A model generated the notes under the pieces. It was not told where the DNA came from. It did no database searches and saw only the letters and a program-made list of their open reading frames with translations. From Postechiella marina (GTDB lineage: Bacteria > Bacteroidota > Bacteroidia > Flavobacteriales > Flavobacteriaceae): 64,000 nt of DNA. A program made the translations under genes and the position numbers. The stretch lies in NCBI RefSeq assembly GCF_039538365.1, contig NZ_BAABCA010000004.1, positions 496,001-560,000 of the forward strand. Direction: 5' to 3'. Below, piece after piece: positions 8,734 to 17,415 of this stretch; the stretch's first letter is position 1; every line of letters begins with the position of its first letter.

Positions 8734-9366
8734 ATGATAAAATTATTAATAGCAGATCCTCACCCGATCATTCGAAAAGGTTTAGAACATCTTTTCTCAA
8801 CATCTACAAACATTAAAATTGTTGGTAGTTTAGACAATGGCGAAGCCATTTTAGAATTCATTAAAAAAGAACCGGTAGACATCATCCTTACAGAAGTAGA
8901 TTTACCTAAACTTAATGGATTAACTGTATTACGTTATTTAAAAGCAGATTATCCAGACATTAAAACCGTTATGTTTAGCGGGCACCCAGAAGAAGTATAT
9001 GGTTTAAATGCCATAAAAGCTGGTGCATCTGGTTACATTTCTAAAAACGTTAATATTATTACAATAAATGATGCTCTTATTAAAGTACATGAAGGCGGAA
9101 TTTATTTAAGTAATGAGTTAACGCAGCAATTAGCTTTTGGAACTCGTGTTAACAAAAATGGTACGTTCTTTAAAAAACTATCGACCAGAGAAACCGAAGT
9201 TTTAAAACTTTTAGCAATTGGAAGAAAAAACAAAGAAGTATCGAAAGAGCTTAATATTAACGAGAAAACCGTTAGTACATATAAAGCCCGATTGATGAAA
9301 AAATTAAAAGTAACAAATTTAGTTGATTTAGTAAACCAAGCTAAACTTATGGAGACTTCTCTATAA
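8734..9366 (+). CDS. NarL/LuxR-type response regulator with degenerate receiver
   Basis: The 210-residue protein has a receiver domain (1-120) and a C-terminal LuxR-type helix-turn-helix (about 145-205; LSTRETEVLKLLAIGRKNKE, then NEKTVSTYKARLMKKL). The receiver is atypical. In the phosphorylation site the usual Asp is Glu54 (codon GAA at 8893-8895, in LTEVDLPKLNG), and the second acidic pocket residue is Pro9 (ADPHP instead of DDHP). The switch Lys (GYISK) is kept. This suggests activity without phosphotransfer, with Glu perhaps mimicking phosphate; that is inference. No histidine kinase is adjacent. The gene overlaps the convergent dnaG by 6 bases at the stop codons. Confidence 0.9.
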   Translation: MIKLLIADPHPIIRKGLEHLFSTSTNIKIVGSLDNGEAILEFIKKEPVDIILTEVDLPKLNGLTVLRYLKADYPDIKTVMFSGHPEEVYGLNAIKAGASGYISKNVNIITINDALIKVHEGGIYLSNELTQQLAFGTRVNKNGTFFKKLSTRETEVLKLLAIGRKNKEVSKELNINEKTVSTYKARLMKKLKVTNLVDLVNQAKLMETSL

Positions 9367-11319
9367 AGCTCGGTTTAATTTTCTAGAGAGTAACATTTTT
9401 AAACCCGAATATTCCTTAACTTCTTCAAGAATGTTACGGTTTGTTTGGGTTTTATTTTGCATGGTTTCTTTTTGAAACTCTAATATTTTTTGATCTATTA
9501 AAAAGCAACGCAAGGTTAAAATAGTTTCGCTTACAAGTTGCGCTACTCCATCATTCTTTTTCTTGGGTATAATATTCATACGTTCCCAATCGTCCAGCCC
9601 ATAACGTTCGTCTTCCATTAAAATACTAGATATTTCGTAAGCCATATCGTAATCTATAGTATTTATAAACGTTTTTAGCTCAAAATCTGGATTCTGATTT
9701 AAAGCATCAATAATTGTAAAATAAATATTTTTAAAATGCGAATTAGAAAACTCCATCTCATCATCTTGCAAGTCTAAAAATATTTTTTCGAACACTTTTG
9801 CTTGTTGTATAACAGGCTCTAAAACCAAATCGCCCTTAGCATTTTCCTTCAAAATTAAATCTTCAAAATCTTCTACTTTATTACCATATAATAATAGAGA
9901 TTCTATCAACTTTCGTTCTAAAAGGTACTGTACATCTACCTTTTTTACTTTTTGTTCTGGTTTAATAACCTCAAAAGCCTTAGGCTGCTGTTTAGGTTTA
10001 CTTGAAGCATCTTGTGCTTCTTTATTTCCTATTTGAGCAAGAGATGTAAACAACACCTCTTCACTTATATCCATAATACGAGAACACTCTTGAATATAAA
10101 TTTCGCGCTTTATTGGATCTGGAATTTTAGATATACTATTTATAATATCCCTAACAGTATCGGCTTTTTTAATAGGATCGTTCTTTGTTTCTTCAAAAAG
10201 AATAGAGGCTTTAAACTGAATAAAGTCTTTAGAATTACTCGACAAATAATCTGTAAGCTCTTCTAAAGAATTTTGTTTTGCAAAACTATCTGGATCTTCT
10301 CCTTCTGGAAAACCACAAACCCTAACATTCATACCCTGTTCTAAAATAAGGTCTATACCTCTTATCGATGCACGCATACCAGCTGCATCGCCATCAAAAA
10401 GCACAGTTATATTATTAGTTAATCTATTTATTAACCTTATTTGTTGTGGTGTTAATGCAGTTCCAGAAGACGATACAACGTTTGTAATACCTCTTTGATG
10501 AAATTGAATAACATCGGTATAGCCTTCTACCAAAAAGCAATTATCTTCTTTAGCTATAGCTTGTTTGGCATGGTAAATACCATAAAGCACATTGCTTTTA
10601 TGGTAAATATCGCTCTCTGGAGAGTTTACATACTTTGCAGCTTTTTTATCTGCAACAAGTATACGTCCGCCATATCCTAAAACACGACCACTCATACTCT
10701 TTATAGGAAACATAACACGACCTTTAAACCTATCGAAACGTTTGTCTTCTTTTACAATAGTAAGCCCTGTTTTTGCTAGATAATCTATGTTATAGCCTTT
10801 TTTTAATGCTTCATCTGTAAAGGCTTGCCACTCGTTAAGAGAATAACCTAAATCGAATTTTTTTATGGTTTCTTCAGTAAATCCGCGTTCTTTAAAATAG
10901 CTTAAACCTATAGATCTTCCTTGATCTGTTTTATGCAGTATATTTTGAAAATATGTATTTGCAAATTCGCTTACTAAATACAAACTTTCTTTTTCGTTAG
11001 CTTGCTCTTTTTGCTCGTCTGACTGAACTGTTTCTTCAATTTCTATATTATACTTTTTAGCTAAATATTTTATAGCTTCAGGATATGTAAAATGCTCATG
11101 TTCCATTAAAAACGAAACAGACGTACCGCCTTTACCGGTAGAGAAATCTTTCCATATTTGCTTAACAGGAGACACCATAAAACTAGGAGATCTTTCGTCG
11201 CTAAATGGACTTAATCCCTTAAAGTTACTACCCGATTTTTTAAGCTGAACAAAATCGCCAATAACCTCTTCTACTCTAGCGGTTTCAAATACTTGTTCTA
11301 TGGAAGATTGTGATATCAA
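9361..11319 (-). CDS. dnaG: DNA primase DnaG, zinc ligands absent
   Basis: DnaG makes RNA primers at the replication fork. The 652-residue protein has the family layout: CHC2-type N-terminal domain (1-100), catalytic TOPRIM core with EGYTD (from E265) and DGDAAG (from D309), and a C-terminal helicase-binding region. The N-terminal domain keeps its fold signature (GSNFKGLSPF, SPSFMVSPVKQIWKDF, GKGG) but the four residues that normally bind zinc are changed: Ser37, Ser40, Asp58 and Thr61 replace Cys, His, Cys and Cys. The gene is otherwise intact, so this looks like a lineage trait, not decay. Transcription may start from the TACATTTG box at 11342-11349. Confidence 0.95.
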   Translation of the reverse strand: MISQSSIEQVFETARVEEVIGDFVQLKKSGSNFKGLSPFSDERSPSFMVSPVKQIWKDFSTGKGGTSVSFLMEHEHFTYPEAIKYLAKKYNIEIEETVQSDEQKEQANEKESLYLVSEFANTYFQNILHKTDQGRSIGLSYFKERGFTEETIKKFDLGYSLNEWQAFTDEALKKGYNIDYLAKTGLTIVKEDKRFDRFKGRVMFPIKSMSGRVLGYGGRILVADKKAAKYVNSPESDIYHKSNVLYGIYHAKQAIAKEDNCFLVEGYTDVIQFHQRGITNVVSSSGTALTPQQIRLINRLTNNITVLFDGDAAGMRASIRGIDLILEQGMNVRVCGFPEGEDPDSFAKQNSLEELTDYLSSNSKDFIQFKASILFEETKNDPIKKADTVRDIINSISKIPDPIKREIYIQECSRIMDISEEVLFTSLAQIGNKEAQDASSKPKQQPKAFEVIKPEQKVKKVDVQYLLERKLIESLLLYGNKVEDFEDLILKENAKGDLVLEPVIQQAKVFEKIFLDLQDDEMEFSNSHFKNIYFTIIDALNQNPDFELKTFINTIDYDMAYEISSILMEDERYGLDDWERMNIIPKKKNDGVAQLVSETILTLRCFLIDQKILEFQKETMQNKTQTNRNILEEVKEYSGLKMLLSRKLNRAL

Positions 11320-11341
11320 TATATTGTTTTTAGTGTAAAGA

Positions 11342-11349
11342 CAAATGTA
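11342..11349 (-). promoter_or_regulatory. Candidate -7 box of dnaG
   Basis: On the minus strand this reads TACATTTG, an exact TAnnTTTG match 22 bases before the dnaG ATG. A TTG lies 25 bases upstream of it, somewhat farther than the usual 17-23. Confidence 0.4.
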
Positions 11350-11438
11350 ATATAAACTAATGATTTTTAAAATACAAAAGCGCTTTCGATATTAAAAAAT
11401 GAAAATACAAGACAGAAAAACTGATGATTTTAAGACAT

Positions 11439-11471
11439 AAAAAAAGCCTCAAATTTATTGAGGCTTTTTTT
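11439..11471 (-). terminator. Terminator after ppiD
   Basis: A perfect stem of GCCTCAA with TTGAGGC around a 5-base loop (11453-11457) is flanked by A and T runs on both sides. It could stop transcription in either direction, but only the minus-strand ppiD, ending at 11494, reads into it. It separates ppiD from dnaG. Confidence 0.88.
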
Positions 11472-11493
11472 AAATTTTATAAGCTATATGTCT

Positions 11494-13608
11494 CTATTGA
11501 ATCTGAGTTTTTGCTCTATTATCTTCAATATCTGCAGCGTCTTTTAATGCAGTATAAAGTTTAGAGTTAACAACACTTGTTTTTTGTTGCTCTACTCTAT
11601 TAGCAGCTGCTTGGTAATTATCTAACTTTACAGCAGGTATTACTTTAGTTACTTGAACCATATAAACACCGTTAACACCTTCTATTAATCCAGATGTTTC
11701 TCCTTCATTAAGTCCAAAGGCAGTACCCACAACTAAAGGCTCTCTACCTGCTCCAGAAATGGTTGGGTTTTTCATGCTTATAGCAGACGAGTTTCTTATT
11801 GTAGCGTTTTCTGCTTTTGCAAGTTCTTCTAGGCTAGTTACAGAAATTCTTGATTTAATCATTTCAGCCTTTTTCTTTTTTCTAATTGCTGGTAATGCAG
11901 TTGCAGAAGCATCTTCTACACTCATTAAACCTGCTTCATGCTTAGCTACTAACTGTACAATTGCATAGCCTCCATTAACATTAAAACGTTTTACATCTCC
12001 TGTTTCTGCATCCTCTTCGTAAGCCCAACGTACAATTGGTCTTTGGCTACCTAAGCCTGGTATGTTTTCGTCTAATACTTTAATTCCATTTACAGGACGT
12101 ACAGTAAACTTACTTTCTGTAGCTATATCTTGAAAATCTCCTTCTCCTACTTTAATTTCGAAATTAGAAGCATCTCTAAACACTTTATCTATTGTAGCTT
12201 CAGATGGCTCTATAACTCTAGAAATAGTACCTACTTGCACCACTTTCTTTTTTTCTTTTTGTCCTTCTATTTCTATAACGTGGAAACCAAAAACTGTTTT
12301 TACAACACCTATATCTCCTGTTTTTCCTTCAAATTCAAAATCGTTAAATTCTGGAACCATTGTATTGTATGGGTGCCAATCGTAACGTCCCTCATTCTCT
12401 ACACTTCCTTTATCAGAAGAAAATGCTTTTACTAATTCAGGAAATTTAGATCTATTAGATTTAATAACTTTAACTAAACTATCTGCAGTTATTTTTGCTT
12501 GCTCTTCAGTTTGAGTAACCGCTGCATCAGCAGATCTAGAGCCTAAATAAGGGATAAGAATATGTCTTACTTTTGCAGAATCTGGAATTTGCTTAACAGC
12601 AATAAGTTTAGATATTTTAAAGCTACCACCATCTTTATATGGTCCGTAAGTCTCACCTACGTTAAGGTTATAAATATTATCTGCAACAGCAGTTGGTAAA
12701 CTAGATTTAAATACAAAACGGTTATCAAACTTAACATCAGAATTTTCGTTAATATAAGTTTCGTTATCTTCTACTTTAGCAAAAGGCTCTATAGCGTCAT
12801 CTCTACCAGCTTCTTTTCCTGTTAAGTAAGTATTTAATTCTGCTTTAATAGCGTTTTCATCTTCAACAGTAGCAACTTCTTTAAACTCTACATATCTAAT
12901 ATCTCTAGAGGCTTCTGCTTCGTATTGTTGCTTATTATCATTAATATAACTAGATATATCTGATTTTGAAACTGTAATTGTACTATCTACAATTGATGAA
13001 TAAGCAATTTGAATAAATTTTAAATCTACTTTGTTTCCTTCTAAATTATGAGCTAATTCTCCTTCTGCTAAAGTACCTGTTAAACCAGCTTTAACCATGT
13101 TAAAGTAATTTTGCTGTAAGGCATTAGAGGCTATAGATTTTTCGTAATTAACCCAACCTTGGTAACCAGCGACAGATGTTTCTTTTAAGTTAGCTATATA
13201 CTCGTTTAGTTTATTTTCGTCAAATAAACCTGCTTCGTTTAAAAACTCTGGACTACTAGCTAAAGTTGTTTTTAACAAATCTCTCATTTGGTCTTTCTCT
13301 ACAGAAATACCTAATTTTTCGAATTGAGTTTCCATAACAGCTTGTCTAACCTCTTGTTCCCAAACAGAATTCATTACTTGAGTGTTTGTAGCATTTGGTC
13401 CTGCTTGTCTTTGTGCAGCTTCTACTTTTTGTAAAAATTCATTACGATCAATGTCCTTTCCATTTATTGTTGCAACCGTATTTTGCGATTTTGCCGAAAG
13501 TGCATCACTATTTTTAAATAAATCTCCAATTACAAAAGCAAATAAAGCCAATGCAATAATTAAGATTAAAAATAAGGAACGTTGTCTAATTTTATTTAAA
13601 ACTGCCAT
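11494..13608 (-). CDS. ppiD: PpiD/SurA-type periplasmic peptidyl-prolyl isomerase
   Basis: A 704-residue inner-membrane-anchored chaperone. It has a short cytoplasmic start (MAVLNKIRQRS), one membrane segment (about 12-30), a SurA_N-like helical domain (about 40-190), a parvulin rotamase domain (about 345-450; AKVRHILIPYLGS to FGFHVIEIEGQ) and a helical C-terminal part. This is the PpiD architecture in Bacteroidota, although the phylum's proteins are longer than the E. coli one. It likely helps fold secreted or outer-membrane proteins in the periplasm. A 260-base leader region precedes it; downstream lies a strong terminator. Confidence 0.88.
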   Translation of the reverse strand: MAVLNKIRQRSLFLILIIALALFAFVIGDLFKNSDALSAKSQNTVATINGKDIDRNEFLQKVEAAQRQAGPNATNTQVMNSVWEQEVRQAVMETQFEKLGISVEKDQMRDLLKTTLASSPEFLNEAGLFDENKLNEYIANLKETSVAGYQGWVNYEKSIASNALQQNYFNMVKAGLTGTLAEGELAHNLEGNKVDLKFIQIAYSSIVDSTITVSKSDISSYINDNKQQYEAEASRDIRYVEFKEVATVEDENAIKAELNTYLTGKEAGRDDAIEPFAKVEDNETYINENSDVKFDNRFVFKSSLPTAVADNIYNLNVGETYGPYKDGGSFKISKLIAVKQIPDSAKVRHILIPYLGSRSADAAVTQTEEQAKITADSLVKVIKSNRSKFPELVKAFSSDKGSVENEGRYDWHPYNTMVPEFNDFEFEGKTGDIGVVKTVFGFHVIEIEGQKEKKKVVQVGTISRVIEPSEATIDKVFRDASNFEIKVGEGDFQDIATESKFTVRPVNGIKVLDENIPGLGSQRPIVRWAYEEDAETGDVKRFNVNGGYAIVQLVAKHEAGLMSVEDASATALPAIRKKKKAEMIKSRISVTSLEELAKAENATIRNSSAISMKNPTISGAGREPLVVGTAFGLNEGETSGLIEGVNGVYMVQVTKVIPAVKLDNYQAAANRVEQQKTSVVNSKLYTALKDAADIEDNRAKTQIQ

Positions 13609-13827
13609 CTGTCATTTAAATTTTTAAAAAATACCCATTATTGGGATTCAAATTGTTATTTTTTTTGCCCAATTTATAATTATTAAGTGTTTATAACACA
13701 CTTTTATTTTAAATTTCACAAAAATATCGTGCGCGAAAATACCATTTTCTATTTAATAATGAAAATAGAAAAGCGCATTAATTCTATTAAACTTTTAGAT
13801 TTTTACTTTTGTTGAAGTAAGAAAATT

Positions 13828-13863
13828 AAAATGATTGATACCTACTGTGATATTAATCATTTT
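13828..13863 (-). terminator. Possible terminator after the CNNM/CorC gene
   Basis: A 9-base inverted repeat AAAATGATT / AATCATTTT (13828-13836 and 13855-13863) with an 18-base loop lies 8 bases past the stop of the CNNM gene on the minus strand. The following T-run is short and interrupted, so termination is likely weak. Confidence 0.4.
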
Positions 13864-13870
13864 ATTACCA

Positions 13871-15160
13871 TTAATCTTCGTCTACAAGTTCTAATTTTAC
13901 TAAGCTAATTTTAGCACTAGATGCCTCTATTATAGTAAACTGAAACTTATCTATTTTAATAACATCGTCTTCTTGCGGAATTTCTTCTGTATGGCTAACT
14001 ATAAGTCCCCCAAGTGTTTCGTAATGTTCGCTTTCGGGTAAATTAATTTTATACGTTTCGTTTATATGGTCTACCTCCAAACGTGCAGAGAATTTAAATA
14101 TATTATCGTCTACAAGTTCTTCTGTTAAATCTACATTATCGTGTTCGTCTTCAATTTCACCAAAAAGCTCTTCTACTATATCTTCAACAGTCATAATACC
14201 AGATGTACCTCCATACTCGTCTAAAACAACAGCTATACTTTTTCTTTTTTTAATAAGAATATTAAGCACATCGTTTATTAAAACTGTACCTGGCACATAC
14301 TCCACTGGTAGTAACATAGACTTTATAGTCTCTGGCTTTTTAAACAACTCGAAAGAATGTACATAACCCAAAATATCGTCTACCGTGTCTTTATAAACTA
14401 AAATTTTTGTACAACCTGTTTCAGTAAAAAGTGCGCTAAGGTTTTTAATGCTATCGTTAATCTCTACACCAATTATTTCGGTTCTTGGCACCATAACCTC
14501 TCTAGCTTTTACCTCTGAAAACTCCAATGCGTTTTGAAAAATTTGAATTTCGGTATCGACCTCATCATCATCTTCAACAGATTCCATTTGCTCACTAATA
14601 TAGTTACCTAACTCTACTTTTGTAAATGCTAGCTGAATTTGATCGCCTTCGGTTTTAAAAAAATGTTTAAGAACAAAATCTGATATCCAAATAACAAAAT
14701 CTGAAACCAACGAGAATAACACATAAAATATGTATGCAGGTATGGCAAAGAATTTTATTAGAGAATTAGAATAAATTTGGAAGAATACCTTAGGTAAAAA
14801 CTCGGCAGTTATTAAAATAACTAAAGTTGAAATTATAGTTTGAGTTAACAAACTAAAATTGGTTAGCATTGCCTCTAAAAAACTATTGCTTGTTGGTAAA
14901 AATGTTTGAAACCAATCGACCAATAAATCGCCCATAAAAAACCCATAAATAACTAGTGCTATATTGTTACCAATAAGCATAGTTGCTATAAATTTAGAAG
15001 GTTTTGCTGTAAGTTTACTTAATATTTTAGCAAAAAAACCTTCTTGTTTTTTCTCTATTTCGATGTGTATTTTGTTTGAAGATATATATGCAATCTCCAT
15101 CCCTGAGAAAAAGGCAGATAGTAATAACGAAACAATTATAATTATTACATAAACACTCAT
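13871..15160 (-). CDS. CNNM/CorC-type (hemolysin-family) membrane protein
   Basis: The 429-residue protein has an N-terminal DUF21/CNNM domain with about four membrane segments (1-190, including AFFSGMEIAYISSNK), a pair of CBS domains (about 205-335; AREVMVPRTEIIGVE) with VVLDEYGGTSGIMTVEDIVEELFGEI, and a C-terminal CorC_HlyC domain (about 345-425). Members are linked to Mg/Co efflux or resistance; the hemolysin label is historical. GldE is a paralogue of this type, but the neighbours here do not match the gldE locus, so that name is not given. Its start codon is directly adjacent to the stop of the small membrane gene upstream. Confidence 0.86.
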   Translation of the reverse strand: MSVYVIIIIVSLLLSAFFSGMEIAYISSNKIHIEIEKKQEGFFAKILSKLTAKPSKFIATMLIGNNIALVIYGFFMGDLLVDWFQTFLPTSNSFLEAMLTNFSLLTQTIISTLVILITAEFLPKVFFQIYSNSLIKFFAIPAYIFYVLFSLVSDFVIWISDFVLKHFFKTEGDQIQLAFTKVELGNYISEQMESVEDDDEVDTEIQIFQNALEFSEVKAREVMVPRTEIIGVEINDSIKNLSALFTETGCTKILVYKDTVDDILGYVHSFELFKKPETIKSMLLPVEYVPGTVLINDVLNILIKKRKSIAVVLDEYGGTSGIMTVEDIVEELFGEIEDEHDNVDLTEELVDDNIFKFSARLEVDHINETYKINLPESEHYETLGGLIVSHTEEIPQEDDVIKIDKFQFTIIEASSAKISLVKLELVDED

Positions 15161-15358
15161 TTATTTAGAGTTGTTTCTGTTTTCGAATTTTTTACTAAAC
15201 TTTCGTTTGAAGAAAAACATAAAAATAGCTGTTGCTCCTAACAATAAAGAAGCATAAGCTACTTCTCCTGTATTAGTATATTTTGCAAAAGCGTCATAAA
15301 GAAATAATGCTGCAAAAATTAAATAGGCATATTGGAAAAATTTTGAAAATTTGGTCAT
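15161..15358 (-). CDS. Small two-pass membrane protein, unknown function
   Basis: A 65-residue protein with two hydrophobic segments (about 9-24 and 33-49) separated by a short polar loop, and a very basic tail (FFKRKFSKKFENRNNSK). I do not recognise a family beyond small flavobacterial membrane proteins. It ends exactly where the CNNM/CorC gene starts, so the two are likely coupled. A TATCTTTG box (minus strand, 15380-15387) lies 22 bases before its ATG, and a perfect palindrome ACCATATGGT sits 8 bases further upstream. Confidence 0.7.
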   Translation of the reverse strand: MTKFSKFFQYAYLIFAALFLYDAFAKYTNTGEVAYASLLLGATAIFMFFFKRKFSKKFENRNNSK

Positions 15359-15379
15359 AACATTTAATCATTCTTAATA

Positions 15380-15404
15380 CAAAGATAGATAAAAACCATA
15401 TGGT
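15380..15404 (-). promoter_or_regulatory. Candidate -7 box with upstream palindrome
   Basis: The minus strand reads TATCTTTG (15380-15387), an exact TAnnTTTG match. The 10-base palindrome ACCATATGGT (15395-15404) lies in the spacer where RNA polymerase or a regulator would contact. No TTG is present at the expected -33 distance, which would fit an activator-dependent promoter, but the palindrome is short. Confidence 0.35.
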
Positions 15405-15459
15405 ATTATATATCTTTATATTATTTGATAGCTTATTATTAAATAGTGACGTGCAGTAA

Positions 15460-16014
15460 CTACTCGTCTAAAGTTACAATACCAGAAACTTCTAATACTT
15501 CGGCATTAGTAAATTTTGAGTTAGAATCGAAACCATTACCATGTATTAAATCTAACCCTGTTCTAAATTTTACAGGCTTGTTAGTAAACAGCCATCCTTT
15601 AGTATTATCGTAGTATAATTGCTCTGCAAACAAGGTGTCTTTATCGGCTGTAATTAACTTAACATTACCTTGTAAATCGATTAAATTTGTTAAATCGTAA
15701 ATTATGGCGTAATCTGCTATTATATTACTTCGTTTATTGTCTTCGTTAAACACTTCTAAATCGAGCCCCTTAGGAAACTCTTTATAAGGGTAGCTTCTAT
15801 TAGAGTAATCTAACATTTGCGGGCTAATTAAAATAGATTTAACCCTACCAGAATCTATGTACTTAAAATTAAGATCTACAGCTTCGGCAATGGGTTCGTT
15901 CTCAGAAACACCAATTTTATTAACCTGACTTAAATTATTATTACATGAAAAAAACATAGTCACAGCAATTGCTGTGACTATGTTAAACATTCTATATGTT
16001 GATATTAGTTTCAT
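15460..16014 (-). CDS. lptC: LPS export lipoprotein LptC
   Basis: LptC is the bridge component passing lipopolysaccharide from the inner-membrane LptB2FG transporter towards the outer membrane. The 184-residue product has a signal ending MFFSC (lipobox cysteine 24), typical of Bacteroidota LptC, followed by a beta-jellyroll domain with the family features LEVFNEDNKRSNIIADYAI, LQGNVKLITADKDTLFAEQLYYD and VKFRTGLDLIHGNGFDSN. It starts directly at the stop codon of the TPR gene upstream. No other lpt genes are in the window. Confidence 0.87.
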   Translation of the reverse strand: MKLISTYRMFNIVTAIAVTMFFSCNNNLSQVNKIGVSENEPIAEAVDLNFKYIDSGRVKSILISPQMLDYSNRSYPYKEFPKGLDLEVFNEDNKRSNIIADYAIIYDLTNLIDLQGNVKLITADKDTLFAEQLYYDNTKGWLFTNKPVKFRTGLDLIHGNGFDSNSKFTNAEVLEVSGIVTLDE

Positions 16015-17397
16015 TTAAATTTTTGGCACTACTACAGACGACCCAATCCAACAACCAATAGTAATTGTTTTACCTGTCATACCAGCTGTAAAAATTTCTG
16101 ACTTAGTAGGTGCTTTTGCTTTATAACTTGTAGCAGATTGTGCTGCTGCCTTTTTTAAAGTTGGATCTACTCTTGATGCTCTTTGAGCTTCTTGAGCTGC
16201 TAACCAGTATACTGCTCTTTTATTAAAGTTAGTATCTCCACAGTTTTTAGCACTAGATGCATACATTGCTGCTATAGATAGGTGTGGTCTTCCGCTTGAA
16301 GGGTTTAATTTTAAAGCTTGTCTAAAGTAGTTTCTTGCTTTACCGTAACTATGCTTCTTTTTTAATATTAAACCAATTCTGTTTGCCAATTTACCTTTTT
16401 TGTAAGTATCTGTTTCTAACTCGAAAGATTGATTTAAGTAGCTTTCTGCTTCAGATGTTTTTCCTTTTTTAAGTAAAATTGTAGCTACGAAGTATTTAGT
16501 ATCTGCAGATGGTGCAGTTTCATCGTAAGCTTTTACTAATTGCTCGTATAATGGATCTTCTGTACATTCTTTATGATACATCTTGCTAACCGCTCTCTTT
16601 AACCATACAGCATCAGATCTATGTGCTTCAAAATCTTTTTGGTATAGAGGAATAAGGTTTGTACAATTTGCTCTTTCTCCTAATTTACTATCAATACTAC
16701 CAGCAATTTGATCGTAAGCTTTTAAATAACTTTCGTAGTATCTTTTATAGCTGTTTTCTTTTTTAGATAATACTGTTCCTCCATCAACTTTTTCTGCTAA
16801 CTTATTAAGTTTTTCTGAGTAACTTTTAACCTCATCATCTACTTTCTCTACAATATCGTCGTATTTATTAAATAAATCTTGAGCTGGTTTAGCCCCTGCA
16901 TCATACAAATCTACCATTAAAGAAAAATAGGTATATAAACTTTTCGGGTTTGTAAAAGTATCTTTATCTAATTTGTAAGCTGCATCAAAACAATCGTATA
17001 ATTCAGCATCAGTTTTACCTAACTCTTTTTTGTTATCATACATTAATTGGCAAGCTTTTGCAGCATACTCTCCTTTTTTAGTTTTGCTTGCAAAATATTC
17101 AGCTCTTTTTTCCCATAACAATAATAAATCGTTAATTAAAGCTACTTTATCGGCTCCAGATGCTTGGTCTATTTTATGGTTTAATATTTTTTCTCCATCA
17201 ATATAAATAGCTGTATTAAACTTTGGACATTTATTTCTTACCGCCATCCAAGGTTCGAATGCCGCGTCATAATTTTTAGCTTTTACATATTCGTGAAATA
17301 TAGACAGTTTTGTCATACACTCCTCATCTTGCTGTGCAAAACCTGAATTAAAGCCTATAAATAAGAAAGCTAATAAAAAAGTAATTTTTGTTTTCAT
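16015..17397 (-). CDS. Exported TPR-repeat protein
   Basis: A 460-residue protein with a cleavable signal peptide (MKTKITFLLAFLFIGFNSGFAQ) and tetratricopeptide-like helices, clearest at about residues 290-400 (DTKYFVATILLKKGKTSEAESYL, then KARNYFRQALKLNPSSGRPH). It contains several cysteines in the mature part. I know of no assigned function. It lies between the outer-membrane protein gene and lptC with minimal spacing (18 bases upstream, 0 downstream), which suggests a role in the periplasmic envelope. A role as an adaptor in outer-membrane assembly is inference only. Confidence 0.82.
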   Translation of the reverse strand: MKTKITFLLAFLFIGFNSGFAQQDEECMTKLSIFHEYVKAKNYDAAFEPWMAVRNKCPKFNTAIYIDGEKILNHKIDQASGADKVALINDLLLLWEKRAEYFASKTKKGEYAAKACQLMYDNKKELGKTDAELYDCFDAAYKLDKDTFTNPKSLYTYFSLMVDLYDAGAKPAQDLFNKYDDIVEKVDDEVKSYSEKLNKLAEKVDGGTVLSKKENSYKRYYESYLKAYDQIAGSIDSKLGERANCTNLIPLYQKDFEAHRSDAVWLKRAVSKMYHKECTEDPLYEQLVKAYDETAPSADTKYFVATILLKKGKTSEAESYLNQSFELETDTYKKGKLANRIGLILKKKHSYGKARNYFRQALKLNPSSGRPHLSIAAMYASSAKNCGDTNFNKRAVYWLAAQEAQRASRVDPTLKKAAAQSATSYKAKAPTKSEIFTAGMTGKTITIGCWIGSSVVVPKI

Positions 17398-17415
17398 GGT
17401 AATAATTTTATGCTG

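Noticed and set aside
13628..13660. Short hairpin CCCA-ATAA-TGGG in the ppiD leader
   Set aside because: A stem of four pairs; too short to call an attenuator although T residues follow.
13804..13811. TACTTTTG box on the plus strand before the CNNM gene end
   Set aside because: An exact TAnnTTTG match, but no -33 TTG and only a 25-residue frame follows, running antisense into the CNNM gene.
13871..15160. GldE identity for the CNNM/CorC protein
   Set aside because: GldE has this fold, but gldD and ssb neighbours are absent and lptC and ppiD neighbours do not fit.
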